Shown piece by piece: positions 35,043-44,869 of a stretch of DNA of 64,000 bases. The notes under the pieces are model-generated. The model was not told where the DNA came from. It did no database searches and saw only the letters and a list, made by a program, of their open reading frames with translations. The translations under genes and the position numbers were made by a program. Source of the DNA: Alloprevotella sp. (lineage in GTDB: Bacteria; Bacteroidota; Bacteroidia; Bacteroidales; Bacteroidaceae); NCBI GenBank assembly GCA_017478625.1, contig JAFVDF010000005.1:1-64000 (forward strand). Direction: 5' to 3'. Within the stretch, counting starts at the first letter, position 1, and every line of letters begins with the position of its first letter.

Positions 35043-35984
35043 TTAGTCATTAGATGTGTGTTCGTGGTCCGTATGCAGACAGTCGCAATCGTGGTCAGAA
35101 CAATGGGCATCAGGCAGTTCCAGTTCGAGCGTACTATGCTGTATTCCTGCTGCAAGGAGGGAACTCTTGACTTCTGCCTTTACTCGCTCTATTTCATCAA
35201 GCGAGTCCACTACGAGGTGTGCTGTCAATGCCACTTCCGTAGTAGAAATAGCCCATATATGTATATGGTGGACATCCAGAATATGCTCACAGTTCAATAT
35301 GGTATTACGAACGACCTGTGGGTCTATTTCCTCCGGCGTTCCGTCTAAACTGAGGCGCAGGCTCTCGGACAAGAGATGCAACGTCGAAATGAGAATAACA
35401 ATAGCAATAATAAGTGAAATTATCGGGTCAATGTAAGTCCAGCCTGTGAGGATGATAATCACGCCACTCACGACCACTCCTACCGATACAAGCGTGTCTG
35501 CAACCATGTGGAGGTAGGCTCCCCGTACATTGAGGTCTTTATTTCCGCGTGGCATAAGAAGCCAAGCCGTCAGGCCGTTGATGACGATTCCCACACCTGC
35601 CGTCCAGGAAATCATCTCTCCACTGACGGGTTCTGGAGTTATGAACTTGTGTATGCTCTCTATGACAATAGCTCCCACTGCGATGAGCAGAATAATCGCA
35701 TTAAGTAGAGAAATCAAAATAGTGCTTTTCTTGTATCCGTACGAGAAGGTTTCCGAACTATGCAAACGGGCGAGATGGATGGCCACTAATGCAAGTACAA
35801 GAGAGAATACGTCACTCAGATTGTGCCCCGCATCTGAGAGCAGGCCCAAGGAATGGCTATAAAAACCGACACCGGTTTCCACCACGACAAACAGTACATT
35901 CAGCACTATGCAAAGGACAAAAACCGAATTTAGCGATTTCGGCGCCTCTACATGATGATGGTGGTGATGATGATGTGTTTCCAT
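35043..35984 (-). CDS. czcD: Cation diffusion facilitator (zinc/cadmium-type efflux)
   Basis: A 313-residue CDF transporter with six membrane segments. It has the metal-site pair HNLSDVFSL (HxxxD in TM2) and a matching [11 protein letters not shown] (TM5), and a cytoplasmic C-terminal domain with HHIHIWAIS. The N-terminus is eight histidines in a row and the C-terminus is rich in H, D and C, both likely metal buffers. It exports Zn2+, Cd2+ or similar ions by proton exchange. It lies 14 bases upstream of recR on the same strand; czcD/zitB-like is the closest name. Confidence 0.93.
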   Translation of the reverse strand: METHHHHHHHHVEAPKSLNSVFVLCIVLNVLFVVVETGVGFYSHSLGLLSDAGHNLSDVFSLVLALVAIHLARLHSSETFSYGYKKSTILISLLNAIILLIAVGAIVIESIHKFITPEPVSGEMISWTAGVGIVINGLTAWLLMPRGNKDLNVRGAYLHMVADTLVSVGVVVSGVIIILTGWTYIDPIISLIIAIVILISTLHLLSESLRLSLDGTPEEIDPQVVRNTILNCEHILDVHHIHIWAISTTEVALTAHLVVDSLDEIERVKAEVKSSLLAAGIQHSTLELELPDAHCSDHDCDCLHTDHEHTSND

Positions 35985-36142
35985 TTGACGGATTAAATAG
36001 TGCTACAAATATATGAAATATTTGCATATCCCCATACCATAAGCGTGTCGAAACACACGGTCTGGCATACGACACACTACCCCGCCCTATCCTAAAACAT
36101 CAAAATGCAACAGCCACACGGACTTTGTTTACAGAAATAGAT

Positions 36143-36150
36143 TATCTTTG
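36143..36150 (+). promoter_or_regulatory. Bacteroidetes -7 promoter box for engB
   Basis: TATCTTTG is an exact TAnnTTTG match, 35 bases before the engB start. A TTTG lies at 36124-36127, but its 15-base spacing is shorter than the usual -33/-7 distance. Confidence 0.6.
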
Positions 36151-36185
36151 CAGGAACAGACTGTCCTCTCCCTCAACGAAATTAT

Positions 36186-36803
36186 ATGGTTATAAAATCG
36201 GCAGAGTTCCTCATAAGTGCATCTAAGATAAGCCAATGTCCGCCTACGACCTGTCCCGAATATGCTTTCATAGGTCGGAGTAATGTCGGCAAGAGTTCTC
36301 TGATAAACGCTCTTACGGGGCGCAAGGGGCTTGCCAAGACTTCTGCCACACCCGGTAAGACCCTGCTCATCAATTTCTTTAAGATCAACGACAGTTGGAT
36401 GCTTGTAGATCTTCCTGGCTATGGATATGCCAAACGAGGCAAAGCCGTTCAGGAAGAATTACGCCGTATGATAGGCTCCTACATCCGGAAGCGGGAACAA
36501 CTAGACTGTCTGTTCGTCCTAGTGGATGCCCGTCTGGAACCTCAGCATATAGATTTAGCATTTATCCATACACTGGGCGAAGAGGGAATCCCTTTTGCCA
36601 TCATCTTCACTAAGTCGGATAAATTGTCGGCTACAAATGTGGCTAAAAATGTGGCCTCTTTCCAACGAAAACTAAAAGAAGAATGGGAAGAACTACCTCC
36701 CATTTTTGTAACAAGCAGTCTGTCTGGAAAAGGACGGGATGACGTACTCGGATACATAGAGGAAATCAATCTGCAACTCAAGGAAAATCATCAGAATCCG
36801 TGA
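36186..36803 (+). CDS. engB: Ribosome-assembly GTPase EngB (YihA/YsxC)
   Basis: A 205-residue GTPase of normal length. G1 is GRSNVGKSS near residue 33, G3 is DLPGYG, G4 is FTKSDK and G5 is TSSLSG. The [11 protein letters not shown] stretch is typical of the family. EngB takes part in late assembly of the 50S ribosomal subunit. The next gene begins inside its stop codon (GTGA). Confidence 0.97.
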   Translation: MVIKSAEFLISASKISQCPPTTCPEYAFIGRSNVGKSSLINALTGRKGLAKTSATPGKTLLINFFKINDSWMLVDLPGYGYAKRGKAVQEELRRMIGSYIRKREQLDCLFVLVDARLEPQHIDLAFIHTLGEEGIPFAIIFTKSDKLSATNVAKNVASFQRKLKEEWEELPPIFVTSSLSGKGRDDVLGYIEEINLQLKENHQNP

Positions 36804-37987
36804 TCAACCGAGCGTTCAAAATAGTATTTCTGTTAGTAGCCCTATTGATAGCCTGTACGTCCTTATGGGTAAGCAATGCGCTCATATCAGACTTGAAGAA
36901 GCAGGAGCAACAGCGGGTGGAAATCTGGGCAACAGCCATGCGCTCTTTTACAGAAGCCGATGAGACCACGGACCTCAATCTCGTCTGGCACGTGCTGAAT
37001 GACAACAACACCATACCTGTCGTAGCACTCTACGAGTCGGGAGAGGTGGCTGCGGCCAGAAATATGTCCATTCCTCAGGACAGTATTGAAATAGCTCTGT
37101 CCGACCCCACCACGCCAGCCCACCGCCAAACACTGGAAGCATTAAAGGCCCGCGCGGAATATATGAAGGCCAACGGCAACTACATAGTCACACCGTTAAG
37201 CGATAACGCCAATATGTTTGTCTATTATGAATCTTCGTTATTGCTACGACGCCTCACTTGGTTTCCATACATACAACTTGCCGTAGTGGCTCTGCTCTTG
37301 TTGCTGGCTTTTGCGGTGCTTCTGGCCGCGAAACGAAGTGAACAGAACAAGGTTTGGGTCGGACTGTCGCGCGAGACGGCCCACCAACTCGGTACTCCGC
37401 TCTCCTCGCTCGTAGCCGGAGCCGCTATATTGAGCGATGAATATCCGGAAGATCCCCTTATTCCCGAAATAGACAAGGACATCCAGCGACTGCAACTCAT
37501 AGCCGACCGCTTTTCAAAGATAGGTTCTGTTCCCATACTTGAAGCGCAATCTTTGCAGGACGTATTACGTCGCGTCGTTTCCTATGTGGGTAAGCGTGCA
37601 GGAAAGCACATCGAGTTCATTGAAGCTTTCCCCGAGCAGGATGTAATAGCAGAAGTCAATGCTCCCCTATTTGAATGGGTGATAGAAAACTTGTGCAAGA
37701 ATGCCATAGACGCCATGGAGGGTTCGGGAACCCTTACTTTGCGTATTGCTGAGACCTCCCGCCACATTGTCGCTGAAGTGTCAGACACAGGCAAAGGCAT
37801 ACCCAAAAATAAATGGAAGCGCGTCTTCAAACCGGGTTATACCACCAAGACACGTGGCTGGGGACTGGGTCTGTCGCTGGCTCGAAGAATAATAGAAGAG
37901 TACCATCGGGGCAAAATCTTTGTGAAGAGCAGTTCGGCAGAAGGCACTACGTTCTGTATTCTTCTTAATAAAACTTCCGCCATATAA
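36800..37987 (+). CDS. Sensor histidine kinase
   Basis: A 395-residue membrane kinase using a GTG start that overlaps the engB stop (GTGA). Segments at about 7-27 and 153-173 flank a periplasmic sensor loop of about 125 residues. Phospho-acceptor His is in [14 protein letters not shown] (H-box), then N-box [14 protein letters not shown]1 DTGKGIP, F-box FKPGYTTK and G2 GWGLGLSLA. No response regulator gene is next to it, so its partner is encoded elsewhere. The H-box HQLGTPLS form is common in Bacteroidetes kinases. Confidence 0.95.
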   Translation: MINRAFKIVFLLVALLIACTSLWVSNALISDLKKQEQQRVEIWATAMRSFTEADETTDLNLVWHVLNDNNTIPVVALYESGEVAAARNMSIPQDSIEIALSDPTTPAHRQTLEALKARAEYMKANGNYIVTPLSDNANMFVYYESSLLLRRLTWFPYIQLAVVALLLLLAFAVLLAAKRSEQNKVWVGLSRETAHQLGTPLSSLVAGAAILSDEYPEDPLIPEIDKDIQRLQLIADRFSKIGSVPILEAQSLQDVLRRVVSYVGKRAGKHIEFIEAFPEQDVIAEVNAPLFEWVIENLCKNAIDAMEGSGTLTLRIAETSRHIVAEVSDTGKGIPKNKWKRVFKPGYTTKTRGWGLGLSLARRIIEEYHRGKIFVKSSSAEGTTFCILLNKTSAI

Positions 37988-38009
37988 GCGGAACAACTCA
38001 TAGTATTAT

Positions 38010-39353
38010 ATGGTAAAGGTAATCACTTACGGCACCTACGATCTTCTCCATTACGGACACATACGCCTGCTGGAACGTGCAAAGGCTCTAGGCGACTATC
38101 TCATCGTGGGAGTAACGGCCGACGCTTTTGACCAGGCGCGCGGAAAGATAAATGTGCAACAATCGCTCGTCGAGCGTATTGAAGCCGTGCGCGCCACGGG
38201 GTTAGCCGACGAAATCATAGTGGAAGAATATGACGGGCAGAAGATAGACGACATACGTCGCTATGGCATTGACATCTTTGCTATTGGTTCCGATTGGGAG
38301 GGCCATTTTGACTACTTGCGGGATTATTGCCGTGTAGTATATCTCCCTCGCACAGAAGGTGTCTCCAGTACCGACTTGCGTACACAAAGCAGAAACGTAC
38401 GCATCGGACTGGTAGGTGAGTTGAATATGGTCAATAAATTTGAGGCTGAAAGCCACTTCGTAAACGGTGTGACTATATCGGGGTTCTACGCAGAAGAACA
38501 GACTTTTCTGTCGGAAGCCATTACCCGGTTGCCTCTTAATGCGAAGAATTTAGACGAACTGCTTGATGTAAGCGATGCCGTATATATTGTATCCCATCCC
38601 GCACACCACTATTCCCAAGTCCGTCAAGCCCTTTTGCGCGGTAAGCACGTCATCTGCGAGGCCCCTACCACGCTTCTGTCCGAACAGTGGGACGAACTGA
38701 CAGCCCTGGCCCAGCAGCAAGGTTGCATATTGATGGACTCTGTCAAAACCGCCTATTCGCTGGCTTATTCGCGCTTGTTGCTGATGGCAAAGAGTGGTAA
38801 AATCGGCAGAATAGTCTCTGTCGATGCCGTATGCACCAGCCTGACCGATCTGGCATTAAAACGGGGCAAAGACCTGTCGAATACGTGGAATAGTATGTGC
38901 CAGTGGGGACCCACAGCCTTACTTCCCGTCTTCCAGTTATTAGGCACAGACTTTGTACAGAAGTCTGTCGTCAGCCACTATTCCGACGAACACGACGGTC
39001 TCGACCTTTTTACAAAAGTATCCTTTGTCTATCCTCACGCTGTAGCCTCCATTAAGGTAGGTAAGGGCGTCAAATCGGAAGGAGAACTGATTATCTCCGG
39101 CACAGAGGGTTACATCTATGTTCCAGCCCCTTGGTGGAAAACCTCCTATTTCGAGATTCGCTTTGAAAACCCGGCCGACAATCTGCGCTATTTCTATCAG
39201 AACGACGGAGAGGGCATCCGATATATGATAATATCTTTCCTGCAGTCCATAGCCCGCAACGAGCATCTTACCTATATTCAGCCCGAAGTCTCGCGCGCTA
39301 TTGTCAGCGAAATAGATTATTTTACCCATTCAGACAATGTGGTAAAAATCTGA
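38010..39353 (+). CDS. Cytidylyltransferase / Gfo-Idh-MocA oxidoreductase fusion
   Basis: A 447-residue fusion. Residues 1-130 are a TagD-like nucleotidyltransferase: TYGTYDLLHYGHIRLLERA with the HxGH motif, then FAIGSDWEGHFDYL and TEGVSSTDLR (ISTT/S block). Residues 131-447 are a Gfo/Idh/MocA-type oxidoreductase: VRIGLVGELN nucleotide loop, the VISHPAHH-like strand in AVYIVSHPAHHYS, and GKHVICEAPTT (the EKP-like site with APT). One half activates a polyol or glycerol phosphate as a CDP compound; the other would oxidise or reduce a sugar-like substrate. A role in a surface glycan precursor is likely. It is 23 bases after the kinase. Confidence 0.85.
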   Translation: MVKVITYGTYDLLHYGHIRLLERAKALGDYLIVGVTADAFDQARGKINVQQSLVERIEAVRATGLADEIIVEEYDGQKIDDIRRYGIDIFAIGSDWEGHFDYLRDYCRVVYLPRTEGVSSTDLRTQSRNVRIGLVGELNMVNKFEAESHFVNGVTISGFYAEEQTFLSEAITRLPLNAKNLDELLDVSDAVYIVSHPAHHYSQVRQALLRGKHVICEAPTTLLSEQWDELTALAQQQGCILMDSVKTAYSLAYSRLLLMAKSGKIGRIVSVDAVCTSLTDLALKRGKDLSNTWNSMCQWGPTALLPVFQLLGTDFVQKSVVSHYSDEHDGLDLFTKVSFVYPHAVASIKVGKGVKSEGELIISGTEGYIYVPAPWWKTSYFEIRFENPADNLRYFYQNDGEGIRYMIISFLQSIARNEHLTYIQPEVSRAIVSEIDYFTHSDNVVKI

Positions 39354-39360
39354 CAGCCTT

Positions 39361-40911
39361 ATGAAATCGGCTCGTGCAATAGGCTCCGTAGCCAGTGCCC
39401 TACTCTGCTCCTGCGGTTTCGCGCAACAGCGACCCAACCTCATACTCTTCCTTGTGGACGATATGGGCTGGCAAGAAACCAGCGTACCGTTTTATCAGGA
39501 ACGGACTCCCCTGAACGCGCGTTACCATACGCCCAACATGGAACGCATGGCTCGTCAGGGTGTCCGCTTTATGGAAGCGTATGCCTGCGCCATATCTTCG
39601 CCGTCGCGTTGCAGTCTGCTGTCAGGAATGAACGCTGCGCGCCATCGCGTCACTAACTGGACACTTGAATACGACCAACCCACTGATGTGCAGAACGGGG
39701 TTTTCAACGTGCCGGACTGGCATTACAATGGCATACAGCCAGATACAGTCTCCTCGGATAAGGCCCGTAAAAACGCCACCCTCATTACCGCCCTGCCACA
39801 GGTGCTGAAAGACAACGGATATTATACTATCCACTGTGGAAAAGCACATTTTGGGGCGCGGGAAACACCTGGAGCCGACCCGCACACCTTCGGTTTCGAC
39901 GTAAACATAGCCGGTAGTGCTATCGGAGGGCCGGCCAGTTATCTGGGAACGAAAAACTTTGGAGAAGGCCGTTTCCATGTGAGCGGACTGGAACAGTATT
40001 ATGGTCAGGACATATTCCTGACAGAAGCCTTGACGCAGGAAGCCCTCAAGACCCTGCGCCAACATCTTGACACCTCAGAGGAGTCAGAGGAGCGGAAACC
40101 GTTTTTCCTCTATATGAGCCACTACGCCATCCACGTCCCCTATGATGCCGACACACGCTTCGTTTCTCATTATCAGGAGCCTGATGGCAGTGGAAAATAC
40201 GATAGTCTGCTCTGCGCACCGCTCAGCGAGCAGGAGATAAATCATGCGGCGCTGTTGGAAGGTATGGACAAGAGTCTGGGCGATTTACTGGACTTTCTGG
40301 ACCAGCGTACCGAGGTGCGCGACAACACGATAGTGCTATTTATGTCCGACAACGGCGGACAGGCCATTTGGCCCCGACAAGGACGCTACAACTACGATCA
40401 GAATTTCCCGGCAAGAGGTGGAAAAGGCTCCGCACTTATGGGTGGCGTCCGAGAGCCTATGATGGTAGTCTGGCCCGGCGTGACACAGGGCGGCACAATC
40501 AGTGCGCACCGCGTCATGATAGAGGACTTTTTCCCTACTCTTATCGAGATGGCAGGCATCAGCCGGTATCAGACCAGTCAGACCATAGACGGATGCAGTT
40601 TTGTGCCTGCACTGAAAGGACAACATATTGATACCGGCAGACAGATTATCTGGCACTATCCCAATCTTTGGACAGAAGGAGTAGAAGAGGCTGACGGCTA
40701 CGGGCCCTACTCTGCCATTCTGCATGGCAATTATCATCTCATCTATTACTGGCAATCGGGCCACAGCGTACTCTATGATATCCGCCACGACATTGGCGAA
40801 ACTCACGATTTGAAAGCTGAAAAGCCCCGACTCCATAAGCGCCTGCTTCGAAAACTGATGCGTGAACTCAAACGGATGGATGCACAGCTTCCCACAGATA
40901 ATGCGCGCTGA
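39361..40911 (+). CDS. Exported sulfatase (Ser-type)
   Basis: A 516-residue sulfatase with a signal peptide (first 21 residues, ending in FAQQ). Metal site LFLVDDMGW, and the modification motif SSPSRCSLLSG (S-x-P-S-R), meaning the catalytic formylglycine is made from serine by a radical-SAM maturase (anSME), usual for anaerobes. Further motifs are HCGKAHFG, HYAIHVP and FMSDNGG. It removes sulfate esters from host glycans such as mucin or glycosaminoglycans in the periplasm or at the surface. It follows the fusion gene by 8 bases. Confidence 0.95.
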   Translation: MKSARAIGSVASALLCSCGFAQQRPNLILFLVDDMGWQETSVPFYQERTPLNARYHTPNMERMARQGVRFMEAYACAISSPSRCSLLSGMNAARHRVTNWTLEYDQPTDVQNGVFNVPDWHYNGIQPDTVSSDKARKNATLITALPQVLKDNGYYTIHCGKAHFGARETPGADPHTFGFDVNIAGSAIGGPASYLGTKNFGEGRFHVSGLEQYYGQDIFLTEALTQEALKTLRQHLDTSEESEERKPFFLYMSHYAIHVPYDADTRFVSHYQEPDGSGKYDSLLCAPLSEQEINHAALLEGMDKSLGDLLDFLDQRTEVRDNTIVLFMSDNGGQAIWPRQGRYNYDQNFPARGGKGSALMGGVREPMMVVWPGVTQGGTISAHRVMIEDFFPTLIEMAGISRYQTSQTIDGCSFVPALKGQHIDTGRQIIWHYPNLWTEGVEEADGYGPYSAILHGNYHLIYYWQSGHSVLYDIRHDIGETHDLKAEKPRLHKRLLRKLMRELKRMDAQLPTDNAR

Positions 40912-41205
40912 CCGTTTTCCCCTACTCTCTGCCCACACGCTTATGTGCTGACAGATTTCACACTGTGAAATGTGCGTTTCACACTGTGAAATTCAAATTT
41001 CACAGTGTGAACTCCAACCTTCCTCTATGTAGCGAAAAACGGCATAAGACAGTGAGCCGATTGCATAATACGGAACCTCGGGCAGATAGGTATCGGACGA
41101 AATCGGAGCCACTTTTCAGCCTGTGGCATAAAAAAATCGACCCATGGGCCTTGAATTTGAAAAAATCGTGTAAATTTGCACGCGATTTGCAACCGCATCT
41201 CAACT
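40912..41205. other. Intergenic region holding the first palindrome triplet
   Basis: No supported gene. It contains the three 21-bp-spaced palindromes described next and, before tRNA-Ser, TTTG at 41155 and TAAATTTG near 41170, probably its promoter. Confidence 0.5.
40956..41011. repeat. Three 21-bp-spaced TTTCACACTGTGAAA palindromes
   Basis: Copies begin at 40956, 40977 and 40998, exactly 21 bp (two helical turns) apart. The first two are perfect 15-bp palindromes with a central C; the third has the central base inverted to G. The same arrangement occurs at 60729. The regular phasing suggests binding of a dimeric protein on one face of the DNA, or an interspersed repeat family. Confidence 0.85.
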
Positions 41206-41296
41206 GGAAAGGTGCTCGAGTGGTTGAAGAGGCACGCCTGGAAAGCGTGTAACCGGCAAAACTGGTTCGTAGGTTCGAATCCTATCCTTTCCGCCA
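41206..41296 (+). tRNA. tRNA-Ser (anticodon GGA)
   Basis: Acceptor GGAAAGG with CCTTTCC, a long variable arm (AACCGGCAAAACTGGTT) typical of tRNA-Ser, anticodon stem-loop CACGC-CTGGAAA-GCGTG with anticodon GGA, T-loop GGTTCGAATCC, discriminator G and an encoded CCA. Confidence 0.96.
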
Positions 41297-41319
41297 GCAT
41301 TAGAAAATGCGCTGAAGTT

Positions 41320-41376
41320 ATTTGCTATATTATCTTACACTATTCAAGTGGGAATAATATAGCAAATGTCTTTTTT
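41320..41376 (+). terminator. Terminator of tRNA-Ser
   Basis: Perfect 14-bp arms atttgctatattat (41320-41333) and ataatatagcaaat (41354-41367) followed by gtcTTTTTT. Confidence 0.8.
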
Positions 41377-41597
41377 AGAATCCCGTAGGTTTCATCTTGC
41401 CGAAAGAGGCAAAAGATAGATTGGCATATAGAAAAACACAACGCCATTATAAAATAAAGTTTCTCTTTACTTAAAATACATCAAATATTTGTTTTACATA
41501 ATTTTAATATATACAAACACTTGTACGCAAAGGAGGAAAAAGAGGATTGTGGTGGCGCATCGCCTCGCTGAAGCAGTTCTTCCGAAATAAAGAATAA
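41377..41597. other. Intergenic region with no recognised gene
   Basis: AT-rich, no frame with coding character. Only the right end, with the hairpin listed next, has visible structure. Confidence 0.4.
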
Positions 41598-41630
41598 GCG
41601 CAGACAACTTAAACACCCAGTTGTCTGCGC
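41598..41630 (-). terminator. Probable terminator of the PstS-like gene
   Basis: Perfect 12-bp arms GCGCAGACAACT and AGTTGTCTGCGC around a 9-base loop, followed on the minus strand by TTATTCTTTATTT. It lies about 70 bases beyond the stop of the PstS-like gene. Confidence 0.65.
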
Positions 41631-41698
41631 TACAAAATATGCAAAAATGTGTTTCTACAAAGATCCCACCCTCTGCAAAGCAGAGAAGAGCCTGTTAC

Positions 41699-42631
41699 CT
41701 AATGGACATTGACGGCCTTAACGGTTACCGGCATCGTGGGAAGCAGTTGGGAATTGTTACAAAAGATGAGTTGGCCCTTTTGCCCCTTCAACCAGAAGTA
41801 GAAATTACGCTCCATTGACTTTGTACGCGGGTCGGTCGTGATGGCATAGACGCCACGTACGAGGGGGTAATCCCCCGTGGCTATATAATACTGATACGGA
41901 CGGAAATGACGGATGCCCTCATCTGACGTACGGGAGACGAGCATCACTTTCACTGGAAGCGTATCAAAATTGGGTAATACGGTATCTCCCTCGCGTAGCC
42001 AGTCGGTGCCGACAACGCCGATGGCATCGGAGTTTTGCTTCACTAACTCAATAACAGCCTTATTGGAGCCCTGTGCAAAGACATTGCCTTGGAGCTGCGC
42101 ACCGCCACACAGGCTATCGCGCATATAGCGTACCGTGCTGGATGAACTATTGTCAAACACCAGACTTAGCCTACCCTTTTTCTGCCCATGAGAGAGTTGT
42201 TCCCAACGTGTAATTTTCCCATTGACAATATCTTTAAGTTCCTCGACAGAAATAACGGTATCTGTATTTTGCTTATTGACGATGAGCGCAAACGCATCGG
42301 AGGCAATCAAAGACCAAGACACGCTGTGTCCAGCTGCCGAGATTTTCTTTTTTTCTCCGTCGCTCAAGGGACGTGTAACCACCACAGAACGCAGACTGTC
42401 GTTCACCAGCAGGCGAATGGCCGAATCCTCGCTACAATAAAGGGGCTTCATACCGGCATCCACATACGTCAGACCAAACTGCTGTATCTGCTCAGACATA
42501 ATAGGCTCAAAGGTCTCATCTATGGCTACACGCACGTCTGTACTGGTAAGCCAACTGTAATCTGCTTTCTTATTGGAGCTGCACCCCATTATCAATGCGA
42601 CGCAACTGATAAAGAATACTATTTTTTTCAT
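41699..42631 (-). CDS. PstS-like phosphate-binding lipoprotein
   Basis: A 310-residue lipoprotein (signal ending LIMGCSS, Cys 17). The mature part is a type 2 periplasmic binding fold of the PstS group: SDAFALIVN, VSVEELKDIVNGKITRWEQL and DNSSSSTVRYMRDSL (phosphate-binding loop-like). It would bind phosphate or a similar anion for uptake or sensing. No pst transporter genes are adjacent, which is common for such solitary proteins in Bacteroidetes. Confidence 0.85.
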   Translation of the reverse strand: MKKIVFFISCVALIMGCSSNKKADYSWLTSTDVRVAIDETFEPIMSEQIQQFGLTYVDAGMKPLYCSEDSAIRLLVNDSLRSVVVTRPLSDGEKKKISAAGHSVSWSLIASDAFALIVNKQNTDTVISVEELKDIVNGKITRWEQLSHGQKKGRLSLVFDNSSSSTVRYMRDSLCGGAQLQGNVFAQGSNKAVIELVKQNSDAIGVVGTDWLREGDTVLPNFDTLPVKVMLVSRTSDEGIRHFRPYQYYIATGDYPLVRGVYAITTDPRTKSMERNFYFWLKGQKGQLIFCNNSQLLPTMPVTVKAVNVH

Positions 42632-42982
42632 AGTTCCATACGTTTAGATGGCGAAGTTACGAATTCGCTCTATCTTTGGCCGTAAAGATTTCCAGATTTT
42701 TCTTTTAGAAGCACTAATACATTGTCGTTATATAAGGACTCTGCCCCTATATGTGGGAATACTCAGCGGAACACTCGTGGGCGCAGTAGCATAGCGCATA
42801 ATCAACTGGATTGATTCGGGCTTCAGCCGGTTACAATCTCATAAGTCCCCAAATATATTTCCTACTGATCGCAAGCCGGGCTCCTATCCTATCGACACGC
42901 AAACTTATGTTGCATTTAATTATCCAGTGTAAAATTAAGGACTCATACTGCGATTACACTCTCTCCCATCAAAGAACCGAGA
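42632..42982. other. Intergenic region between PstS-like and WG-repeat genes
   Basis: No gene with support. Its left end should hold the promoter of the PstS-like gene. The adjoining duplicated terminator is listed next. Confidence 0.4.
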
Positions 42983-43057
42983 AAAAAGTGTGGACTACGG
43001 AGATACTCCATAGCCCACACTACATATAACACTGAGCAATCGGCCGAAAAGCCTATC
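42983..43057 (-). terminator. Duplicated terminator region, copy 1
   Basis: A stem of AGTGTGG-type arms (42987-43021, minus strand AGTGTGGGCTATGGA with TCCGTAGTCCACACT) followed by a T run on the minus strand. The ~40 bases between the stem and the stop codon (acatataacactgag, then cggccgaaaagcctatcct) are shared with 45637-45674. Confidence 0.85.
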
Positions 43058-44869
43058 CTACAATTCCGTCGGTACTTCAGCAATGGCAGAATCGGCTTCC
43101 AAATAGTCGGTTGCCTCTTCTTCTGCAACCTCAAAGGATTCGGTCTGTTCATTTTCACTGGCAAACTCAGAGATGTCATACTGCCTGAAATAATTGCTGT
43201 CATTGATAAGTGTCACCATGACTCGGCGCGTTTTACGGCCCACTACATAGCCTAAATTATCAGAAACCTTTACCATTACAGCTCCACTATTCTGTTTGTA
43301 CACAGAACCGAATGCCTTAACTTTAGCTACGATTTTCTTGAAGAGCTGGCCGACTTTTTCCCCGCCATCACTAAACTTGATTTCAGACTGTACATAGGTG
43401 GGTTTGTCATTGGACCATGCCACATCATAGTCGTAATAGTTGCTTTGCGTCAGGTAGCCATTATAATACACCTTTGTGCGGTAATAGATTCCTCCAGGTG
43501 TGTTCCAGGTAAGCTCCAAACGGTCACACCCACGATTATCTTCGGGAGTTGTACCCATCAGATGGCCGTCTTCAACTCGCTCCGTAGGGATACTTCTATA
43601 TAGCGTATTGTATGCCTGCACTATCTGCAGAGGAGTTGCCGAGATCTTAAAGCCGGATAACGACTCTTTCTCGATTTTTAGTTTATTGAGTATACCATCA
43701 TAATCAACAAAATCGCTTTCGATATCGGAGAGTTTGCGATTCAGCCACAGATTAAAGATATCGGGCATATCCTTACTTGACACTTCCTGCCCCTTGTGGG
43801 AAATAAAAGTCCAACTATTGTCGGAAATCTGAGCGGGAAGGTTACCCCCAAACTGAATCGGCAAAATACGCTGGTAACTCTCTTGCGTGAGCACTTCACC
43901 TTTAAGATTTATCAAATCATACTCTCCGTCTGACTTGCTACATACGAGTAACTCATCTGTAACCCAGTCCAAATTGTCATACTTAGGCCTAAGTATCACA
44001 TCTCCTTTAATATTTCTTACTCCATAATTATTCCCATCGGAAAATATGAAGTCATCCCCCTTAATCTGGCCTAAATACTTAATTTTAGACGAAGGCTTCA
44101 GCAGAACTTCCTTATCAAAAGATACATATCCCCAATGTTCTTGATCGTCAATCTTAGTGGATACAGCCAAGCGACTATGCTCAAAGTCAGAAGCCTCCGG
44201 ATTTAGGTTCACATACTTCTGCCCAGTACCGATTTTAAGGTCGGATACATTTTTACCTTTGGTATCTACAAAAGAAATGACAAACTCATTCTTTTCCACA
44301 TCTATGTCTTTCTCCTTTATGGCCAGAAATTTTCCTTTTGCCACAGGTATTAACACGGCAAACTTAGGAGATATGACAACTTCACCGTTCATATTTATGG
44401 CTCCCGATAAGCCATCTTCTGTTGTGATGATGGCATAGCCGGATTCAAACCTACGACACCTGATAATATTCTTTCCTTCGGCCTTATCGAGTGTGGCCTT
44501 CACATTTCCGTCGCGGTCAATGAGCGTTATATGCTCCCCCTTTTTCACTGCAGGCGTTACATTTCCTATAAACTCAATGATGTCCTTGTACTCTTCGCCT
44601 ACAGTCTCCAAGTTCTCATTGGCTTTGTATATTTCCCATAGGCCATCCACATTTTCAACAAAGAAGCGACCATTCATCACATTGGTCGGTACGTTTTGAA
44701 ACTCACCATCGGCCAACACATTCCCCTTGTCGCTTATCAACCCCCATTTGCCGTCTTTGTCAGACTGAAAAGGATAAAAATACTCATCCTCACCCAAGAG
44801 TCCGCTACACGAAATGCCCGAAAGCACCAGGGCGAACATCAATAAAATAGAGAAAAACCTCTGTCTCAT
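43058..44869 (-). CDS. WG-repeat lipoprotein
   Basis: A 603-residue lipoprotein (signal with lipobox SGISC, Cys 21). The N-terminal 330 residues hold WG-type beta repeats (KWGLISDKGNVL, GAINMNGEV, HWGYVSFDKEV, YGVRNIKGDVI), found in large surface-exposed proteins. The C-terminal part has a second domain (LSGFKISATPLQIVQAYNTL) and ends in a very acidic tail. Probably exposed at the cell surface or periplasmic; function unknown. It ends at the duplicated terminator. Confidence 0.85.
   Translation of the reverse strand: MRQRFFSILLMFALVLSGISCSGLLGEDEYFYPFQSDKDGKWGLISDKGNVLADGEFQNVPTNVMNGRFFVENVDGLWEIYKANENLETVGEEYKDIIEFIGNVTPAVKKGEHITLIDRDGNVKATLDKAEGKNIIRCRRFESGYAIITTEDGLSGAINMNGEVVISPKFAVLIPVAKGKFLAIKEKDIDVEKNEFVISFVDTKGKNVSDLKIGTGQKYVNLNPEASDFEHSRLAVSTKIDDQEHWGYVSFDKEVLLKPSSKIKYLGQIKGDDFIFSDGNNYGVRNIKGDVILRPKYDNLDWVTDELLVCSKSDGEYDLINLKGEVLTQESYQRILPIQFGGNLPAQISDNSWTFISHKGQEVSSKDMPDIFNLWLNRKLSDIESDFVDYDGILNKLKIEKESLSGFKISATPLQIVQAYNTLYRSIPTERVEDGHLMGTTPEDNRGCDRLELTWNTPGGIYYRTKVYYNGYLTQSNYYDYDVAWSNDKPTYVQSEIKFSDGGEKVGQLFKKIVAKVKAFGSVYKQNSGAVMVKVSDNLGYVVGRKTRRVMVTLINDSNYFRQYDISEFASENEQTESFEVAEEEATDYLEADSAIAEVPTEL

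Noticed and set aside
40956-41011. CRISPR-like array
   Set aside because: Repeats are 15 bp with 6-bp gaps and only three copies; there are no cas genes in the window. It is a palindrome cluster, not a CRISPR.
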